Shown here: one piece after another, positions 41,227-43,505 of the stretch
How the letters are laid out: every line of letters starts with the position of its first letter
Numbering within the stretch: position 1 is the first letter of the stretch
NCBI GenBank assembly: GCA_017557505.1
Contig: JAFYYP010000015.1
Location: 1 to 43,505 of the forward strand
Origin: Bacillota bacterium
GTDB taxonomy: Bacteria > Bacillota > Clostridia > Peptostreptococcales > Anaerovoracaceae
Length of the DNA stretch: 43,505 nucleotides
Direction: 5' to 3'
Position numbers and translations under genes: made by a program
Notes under the pieces: model-generated
The model's database searches: none
Seen by the model: the letters and a program-made list of their open reading frames with translations, nothing else
What the model was told of the DNA's origin: nothing

Positions 41227-42059
41227 TGAAGAAGTTCCTGTACAACCTCCGGCACAACAGAAATCTGGCGATCGGTACCGTCATGGTCCTGATCGTCATA
41301 TTGGTCGCGATCTTCGCCGACCAGATCGCTCCCTATGCTTTCGACGATTCCTATGTCGCCCCGAAGTTTACAAAACCGTGCAGCGACTTTCCGTTCGGCA
41401 CGGACGATTTCGGCCGCGACATGTTCAGCCGCGTCGTTTACGGCAGCCGCATCTCTTTGCGGGTGGCGCTTTTGGCCGCGATCATCGAGATCTGCCTCGG
41501 CGTCAGCATCGGTCTGCTCGCTGGCTATTACGGGGGCAATCTCGACCGTGTGCTGTCGTTCATCGGCGACCTGACGTGGTCCATGCCGCCCATCATCATG
41601 TCCATGGCTGTCATCACAGTGCTGGGCAAGGGCCTGACGAACGTGATCATCGCTATCGCGGTCGTCAGCTGGGCATCTTACGCCAGAACGGTCCGCGCAA
41701 AGACGCAATCGTTGAAGAATATGGCATTCGTGGAGACCGGCGCCGCCTTCAACGAGACGGACTTCTCGCTGATGGTGCGCTACATCCTGCCCAACATCGT
41801 TCCGACCATCATCGTCCTGGCTTCGCTGTCGATCCCCTCGACGATCATGAACACGACGGCGCTCTCGTTCCTGGGCCTCGGCTCTATGCCGCCGTCTCCG
41901 GACTGGGGCTTGCTGCTGTCTAATTCCATGAGCTACATCTCCATCGCGCCGTGGCTGGCGATCTTCCCGGGGGTGGCGCTCGTGTTCACCGTATTCGCAT
42001 TCAATCTGTTCGGCGAAGGCCTGCGCGACCTGCTCGATCCGCGGCTGCAGTCCAGATAG
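41226..42059 (+). CDS. Peptide ABC transporter permease (DppC/OppC-like)
   Basis: 277 residues, six membrane helices. The hallmark FGTDDFGRDMFSRVVYGSR follows the first helix and periplasmic loop. The EAA loop (FVETGAAFNETDFSLM) contacts the ATPases. Pairs with the preceding permease to form the membrane channel. Confidence 0.94.
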   Translation: MKKFLYNLRHNRNLAIGTVMVLIVILVAIFADQIAPYAFDDSYVAPKFTKPCSDFPFGTDDFGRDMFSRVVYGSRISLRVALLAAIIEICLGVSIGLLAGYYGGNLDRVLSFIGDLTWSMPPIIMSMAVITVLGKGLTNVIIAIAVVSWASYARTVRAKTQSLKNMAFVETGAAFNETDFSLMVRYILPNIVPTIIVLASLSIPSTIMNTTALSFLGLGSMPPSPDWGLLLSNSMSYISIAPWLAIFPGVALVFTVFAFNLFGEGLRDLLDPRLQSR

Positions 42060-42068
42060 GAGGGTCCT

Positions 42069-43028
42069 ATGGAAGATACGATCCTTCGGGTAGAACATTT
42101 AAGCGTAGATTACAAGATCAAGGCGGGGTATCTGTCGGCGGTCAACGACGTGTCGTTTTCCATCGACAGGGGCAAAGTCCTGGCTCTGGTCGGGGAATCC
42201 GGCTGCGGCAAATCGACCGTGGCCCATACCATCATGCGCCTGTCCATCGACCACAACGAGCGCATCGGCGGCAATATCTTTTTCGAAGGGCAGGACCTGA
42301 CGAAGATCTCCGAAGCTGAAATGGAGAAAGTCCGAGGCAAGCATATCGGCATGATCTTCCAGAATCCGCTCGATTCGCTCAACCCCGTGTACCGTTCCGG
42401 CTCACAGGTCGCGGAAGCGCTGCGTCTGGACGGTCTGTCGAAGCACGAGGCGAGAGAACGGGTCATCCAGCTGTACCGAGACGTGCAGATCCCCAATCCG
42501 GAAGAGCGCATCGAGGCGTTCCCGCACGAACTGTCCGGCGGCATGCGCCAGCGCGTCATGATCGCCATGATGCTGGCCCGCCATCCGCAGCTTCTGATCG
42601 CGGACGAGCCGACGACGGCACTGGACGTCACGGTCGAGGCGCAGGTGCTGAACATCATGAAGGAGATGTGCGACAAGGAAGGCGCGTCGGTATTGCTGAT
42701 CACGCACAACTTCGGCATCGTGGCCGAGATCGCCGACCGCATCGGTATCATGTATGCCGGCGAACTGGTGGAGGAGGGGGAGGTCCACGAGATCTTCCGC
42801 AATCCCGTGCATCCGTATTCGCAGGCTCTTCTGGCCGCGCTTCCCAAGATCAAGAAGAGCGAAGGCACGATACAGACCATCGAAGGCACCGTGCCGCGCA
42901 TCCTCGAGAAGAAGCCGGAGTGCCGCTTTGCGAACCGCTGCCCGTACGCTGACGAAACGTGCCGCTTCAGCAGTCCCGAAGCAAAGTTCATAGCGCCGGA
43001 TCACATGGTCCGCTGCCACAAGAGGTGA
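42069..43028 (+). CDS. Peptide ABC transporter ATP-binding protein (DppD/OppD-like)
   Basis: 319 residues. Walker A GESGCGKST, Q-loop MIFQNPLDSLNP, signature LSGGMRQR, Walker B LLIADEPTTALD and the switch His in LLITHNFG are intact. The C-terminal oligopeptide-transporter extension includes NPVHPYSQALL and the Cys-rich CRFANRCPYADETC. AGGAGG precedes ATG 42069. Confidence 0.95.
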   Translation: MEDTILRVEHLSVDYKIKAGYLSAVNDVSFSIDRGKVLALVGESGCGKSTVAHTIMRLSIDHNERIGGNIFFEGQDLTKISEAEMEKVRGKHIGMIFQNPLDSLNPVYRSGSQVAEALRLDGLSKHEARERVIQLYRDVQIPNPEERIEAFPHELSGGMRQRVMIAMMLARHPQLLIADEPTTALDVTVEAQVLNIMKEMCDKEGASVLLITHNFGIVAEIADRIGIMYAGELVEEGEVHEIFRNPVHPYSQALLAALPKIKKSEGTIQTIEGTVPRILEKKPECRFANRCPYADETCRFSSPEAKFIAPDHMVRCHKR

Positions 43029-43032
43029 TGCT

Positions 43033-43505
43033 ATGGAACCCATCATCAAGATCGAAGGCTTGAATAAGCAGTTCAGCTCTTCCAAAGGGCTGTTTTCCAG
43101 AAAGAAGACTTATGTAAACGCAGTGCAGGATTTCTCTCTGGACATCTACGAAGGCGAGATCCTGGGCCTGATCGGCGAATCCGGCTCCGGAAAGACCACG
43201 CTGGCCCGTGTTCTGCTCGGCCTGACCCGTTCCACAGGCGGCAGTCTCGAGATCGGCGGCGCACAGATGGTCGGCGCAGGCAAGGCGCAGATCAGGAAGG
43301 CCCGCGAGAATTTTGCAGTAGTATTCCAGGATCCCGCGTCGAACCTGAATCCGCGCCAGACCGTCGAAAGCTCTATCATAAGGCCGCTCATCATCCGCGG
43401 CATGAGCAAAGAGAAGGCGAAAGAGAAGGCCCGCCAGGCTCTGGCGAGCGTGCAGCTGGACGAGAGCTATCTCGAGAGCTATCCGCACCAGCTTTCCGGC
43501 GGCCA
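43033..43505 (+). CDS. Peptide ABC transporter ATP-binding protein (DppF/OppF-like), 3' end cut off
   Basis: 157 complete codons before the window ends. Walker A GESGSGKTT and Q-loop VVFQDPASNLNPRQ are present, and the sequence stops in the ABC signature (LSGG). AGGTGATG just upstream gives a ribosome-binding site for ATG 43033. It is the second ATPase of the heterodimer. No substrate-binding protein gene is in the window; it may lie downstream. Confidence 0.93.
   Translation, partial: MEPIIKIEGLNKQFSSSKGLFSRKKTYVNAVQDFSLDIYEGEILGLIGESGSGKTTLARVLLGLTRSTGGSLEIGGAQMVGAGKAQIRKARENFAVVFQDPASNLNPRQTVESSIIRPLIIRGMSKEKAKEKARQALASVQLDESYLESYPHQLSGG

Overview
This 43.5 kb window looks like chromosome of an anaerobic Gram-positive bacterium of the Firmicutes (Clostridia-like), with fairly high GC and AT-rich promoters. 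The grounds are the order ftsZ / SpoU methylase / pheS / pheT / zapA / mutS2, HisZ-dependent histidine synthesis, a DUF1292 protein, a B. subtilis-type LexA box and strong AGGAGG ribosome-binding sites with several TTG and GTG starts. No species can be named from sequence alone.

Layout. 1-2184: 3' part of a repetitive surface protein (DUF11-type repeats, Pro-Glu spacer, C-terminal membrane segments), then a strong terminator. 2379-13519: housekeeping genes on the + strand: ftsZ, SpoU-family RNA methylase, pheS, pheT, long zapA, mutS2, argS and a radical SAM protein. 13600-14673: a TPR protein with its own promoter. 14732-15805 (-): an M20 peptidase. 15975-16270: three tRNAs (Asn, Leu, initiator Met) behind a near-consensus promoter. 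16317-18080 (-): a MATE transporter fused to an RsbW/SpoIIAB-like ATPase domain. It diverges from a PcrA/UvrD-type helicase (18195-20348), and a perfect LexA-type palindrome lies between the two. A nitrilase follows the helicase.

21188-23181 (-) is the most unusual part: a small coiled-coil protein, then a structured intergenic segment (12-bp closing stem, pseudoknot, U-run), then a stand-alone reverse transcriptase with a YSDD active site. I read this as a candidate uncharacterised RT-ncRNA system, possibly defensive. Next come a LysR regulator, RdgB, a D-Ala-D-Ala carboxypeptidase overlapping uvrC, a DUF1292 protein and a methyltransferase.

29290-36561 is a compact histidine operon, hisZG(fused)-D-C-B-H-A-F-IE, covering the pathway except histidinol-phosphate phosphatase. 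After a convergent sugar-isomerase-like gene, 37635-43505 holds a serine hydrolase, a dipeptide epimerase and a Dpp/Opp-type peptide ABC transporter (last gene cut by the window edge). Together these suggest scavenging of peptides, perhaps wall-derived. Gene spacing is very tight: many ATGA or TGATG overlaps within operons and interleaved stop codons at two convergent pairs. The only gene-free stretches above 300 bases are the tRNA region and its flanks, which are annotated.
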